A DNA stretch of 7,040 nucleotides from Spirochaetia bacterium. GTDB taxonomy: Bacteria; Spirochaetota; Spirochaetia; Treponematales; Breznakiellaceae. Shown here piece after piece: positions 6,280 to 7,040 of the stretch. The stretch covers positions 1 to 7,040 of the forward strand of contig BOAU01000093.1 in NCBI GenBank assembly GCA_026002025.1. Reading direction: 5' to 3'. The notes under the pieces were generated by a model. It worked only from the letters and a program-made list of their open reading frames with translations, searched no databases and was not told where the DNA came from. Numbering within the stretch: the first letter of the stretch is position 1; each line of letters opens with the position of its first letter. A program made the translations under genes and the position numbers.

Positions 6280-6570
6280 TCAAGCATCGGAAGAAACCAG
6301 CGTAATCCTGTAGCCGAGGGAATGAGCGACCTTTGCAACCGTTTCAAAGGCGGGATGACCGTCTTCGGAAAGAGACTGATAAAGGGTGGTACGGGAAACA
6401 CCGGCGGCTTTGGCGGCACGAGTCATGGCTTTTCGCGCCCGGGCAATATCGGCCAAAGCAAGAGGAATATGGGCATAATCGCCTTCTTCCAGAAAAACGT
6501 TAAGGTAGGCTTCGATTTCCTCCTCCGTTTTAAGATAGTTGATAATGTCAAATCTCTTTGTCTTAAGCAT
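6280..6570 (-). CDS. Antitoxin of an HI1420-type toxin-antitoxin pair (HTH protein)
   Basis: This 96-residue protein matches the family called probable addiction module antidote (HI1420 type). The N-terminal part reads FDIINYLKTEEEIEAYLN (7-24) followed by LEEGDYAHIPLALADIARA (27-45), the typical lead-in. The C-terminal helix-turn-helix is AAKAAGVSRTTLYQSLSEDG (52-71), then a conserved HPAFETVAKVAHSLG (72-86). It should neutralise the toxin encoded just upstream and bind DNA to repress the shared promoter. Its ATG follows the toxin stop directly (TAAATG), and a strong GGAGGAA site lies inside the end of the toxin gene. It is full length with no sign of damage. Family identity is firm; autoregulation is inferred from the family. 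Confidence 0.9.
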   Translation of the reverse strand: MLKTKRFDIINYLKTEEEIEAYLNVFLEEGDYAHIPLALADIARARKAMTRAAKAAGVSRTTLYQSLSEDGHPAFETVAKVAHSLGYRITLVSSDA

Positions 6571-6861
6571 TTATAGTTCCTCCGCCAGTTTTCTGGCTTT
6601 TTCAATATCCCTTCTCTGTGTGGATTTATCACCGCCGCAAAGCAACACAATGATTCGCTTTCCTTTGTTGATAAAGTACAGCCTGAAACCGGGGCCATAT
6701 CGGATTTTTGCCTCGAAAAGGCCGCCCTTAAGCGGTTTTGTTTCGCCGAGTGTGCCAGTGGACATCATCCTAACCCGTTTAGCGATAACTGTCCGGGTAT
6801 TGATATTATTGAGACCGGCAAGCCAAGCATCAAACTCCCCGGTAGTGAAAACATCGTACAC
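6571..6861 (-). CDS. Toxin of an HI1419-type toxin-antitoxin pair (RelE/HigB-like)
   Basis: This 96-residue basic protein belongs to the addiction module killer family (HI1419, phage Gp49-like, RelE superfamily). Relatives in the superfamily act as ribosome-dependent mRNA interferases. Diagnostic segments are FDAWLAGLNN (10-19), RYGPGFRLYF (54-63), VLLCGGDKSTQ (72-82) and DIEKARKLAEEL (85-96). The only possible start giving a full-length product is GTG 6861: an in-frame TAA sits five codons upstream, and no Shine-Dalgarno sequence precedes it. The predicted promoter places transcript initiation almost on this GTG, so the message may be leaderless. Toxin precedes antitoxin, the usual order for this family. 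It looks intact. Activity cannot be judged from sequence alone. Confidence 0.9.
   Translation of the reverse strand: MYDVFTTGEFDAWLAGLNNINTRTVIAKRVRMMSTGTLGETKPLKGGLFEAKIRYGPGFRLYFINKGKRIIVLLCGGDKSTQRRDIEKARKLAEEL
6577..6583 (-). promoter_or_regulatory. Ribosome binding site of the antitoxin
   Basis: GGAGGAA on the minus strand, six bases before the antitoxin ATG 6570, lies within the last codons of the toxin. It is far stronger than anything in front of the toxin, so the antitoxin is probably translated more efficiently from the shared message. Confidence 0.8.
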
Positions 6862-6867
6862 ATCAAG

Positions 6868-6896
6868 AGTGTATTACATATAAGACAAAATGTCAA
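6868..6896 (-). promoter_or_regulatory. Promoter and probable operator of the toxin-antitoxin cassette
   Basis: On the minus strand TTGACA (6896-6891), a 17-base spacer and TACACT (6873-6868) form a good sigma70-like promoter, with initiation expected around 6863-6860. Two short palindromes overlap it: GACA-AAA-TGTC (6884-6894) at the -35 side and TGTA-T-TACA (6870-6878) over the -10 side. Both are plausible binding sites for autoregulation by the antitoxin, although such small palindromes are also common by chance. Confidence 0.55.
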
Positions 6897-6929
6897 GATT
6901 ACCCTTCCGCCACCTTCAATTCGTAGCCG

Positions 6930-7040
6930 CTAAGCGAATGCCAAAATCGGATCGAGCTCCGCACGGAGCGCCAGGTCAAGGGAGGCGTAGATGTGTAAAA
7001 ACTCTACGAACGGGAAGATACCGAAGTAGGCCCCCGCATA
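6930..7040 (-). CDS. C-terminal fragment of an unidentified protein (cut by window edge)
   Basis: An open frame enters from the right edge and ends at TAG 6932-6930, giving 36 residues beginning YAGAYFGIFPFVEFLHIY and ending LDPILAFA. The codons use many G or C third positions like the real genes nearby, whereas the two other frames on this strand are interrupted by stops, so I think it is coding. The segment is hydrophobic and aromatic in its first half and could be part of a membrane or helical protein, but I do not recognise it. A different frame continues past this stop to 6900 and ends in GYELKVAEG, so a frameshifted remnant is also possible. The 33 bases between this stop and the -35 box of the toxin-antitoxin promoter hold no terminator I can see. 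Confidence 0.45.
   Translation of the reverse strand, partial: YAGAYFGIFPFVEFLHIYASLDLALRAELDPILAFA

Noticed and set aside
6956..6969. Inverted repeat GCTCCG-CA-CGGAGC near the right edge as a terminator
   Set aside because: It falls within the probable coding fragment, has a very short loop and no T-run.

Overview
The window looks like chromosomal DNA from an obligately anaerobic, fermentative bacterium. A ferredoxin-linked arylpyruvate oxidoreductase and two uroporphyrinogen-decarboxylase-fold (URO-D/MtaA-type) proteins support this. A gut spirochaete of the Treponema type is my best guess, from general resemblance and a moderately GC-rich coding style. That placement is inference and low confidence; a clostridial or other anaerobic host is not excluded.

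Layout. Plus strand, 17-5094: a tight four-gene operon. iorA and iorB (the two subunits of indolepyruvate:ferredoxin oxidoreductase) overlap by ATGA. A paaK-type phenylacetate-CoA ligase overlaps the end of iorB. After 22 bases comes a URO-D-fold protein of unknown substrate, with a good ribosome binding site. Minus strand, 7040-5091: a fragment of an unidentified gene running in from the window edge (stop at 6930); a two-gene type II toxin-antitoxin cassette of the HI1419/HI1420 type (toxin first, antitoxin second); a 133-base AT-rich intergenic region with a strong sigma70-like promoter and a three-copy operator-like repeat; and a second URO-D/MtaA-type gene. The two URO-D-fold genes face each other, and their stop codons physically overlap at 5091-5094.

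How the genes may work together. IorAB oxidatively decarboxylates arylpyruvates (from Trp, Phe, Tyr transamination) to arylacetyl-CoA, reducing ferredoxin. It can also run in reverse to make arylpyruvates from arylacetyl-CoA. The PaaK-type ligase makes arylacetyl-CoA from free arylacetate, so ligase plus IOR could salvage arylacetates into aromatic amino acids, or the pair could catabolise them. The fourth gene is translationally close to these but has no obvious role in this chemistry. URO-D/MtaA-fold proteins usually move methyl groups to or from corrinoid or thiol carriers, and no corrinoid protein or reductive activator lies in the window. The most interesting open points are the role of this fourth gene, the stop-to-stop overlap of the two URO-D-type genes, the repeat-rich promoter of the second one, and the apparently leaderless GTG start of the toxin. 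I see no tRNA, rRNA, CRISPR array or insertion sequence.
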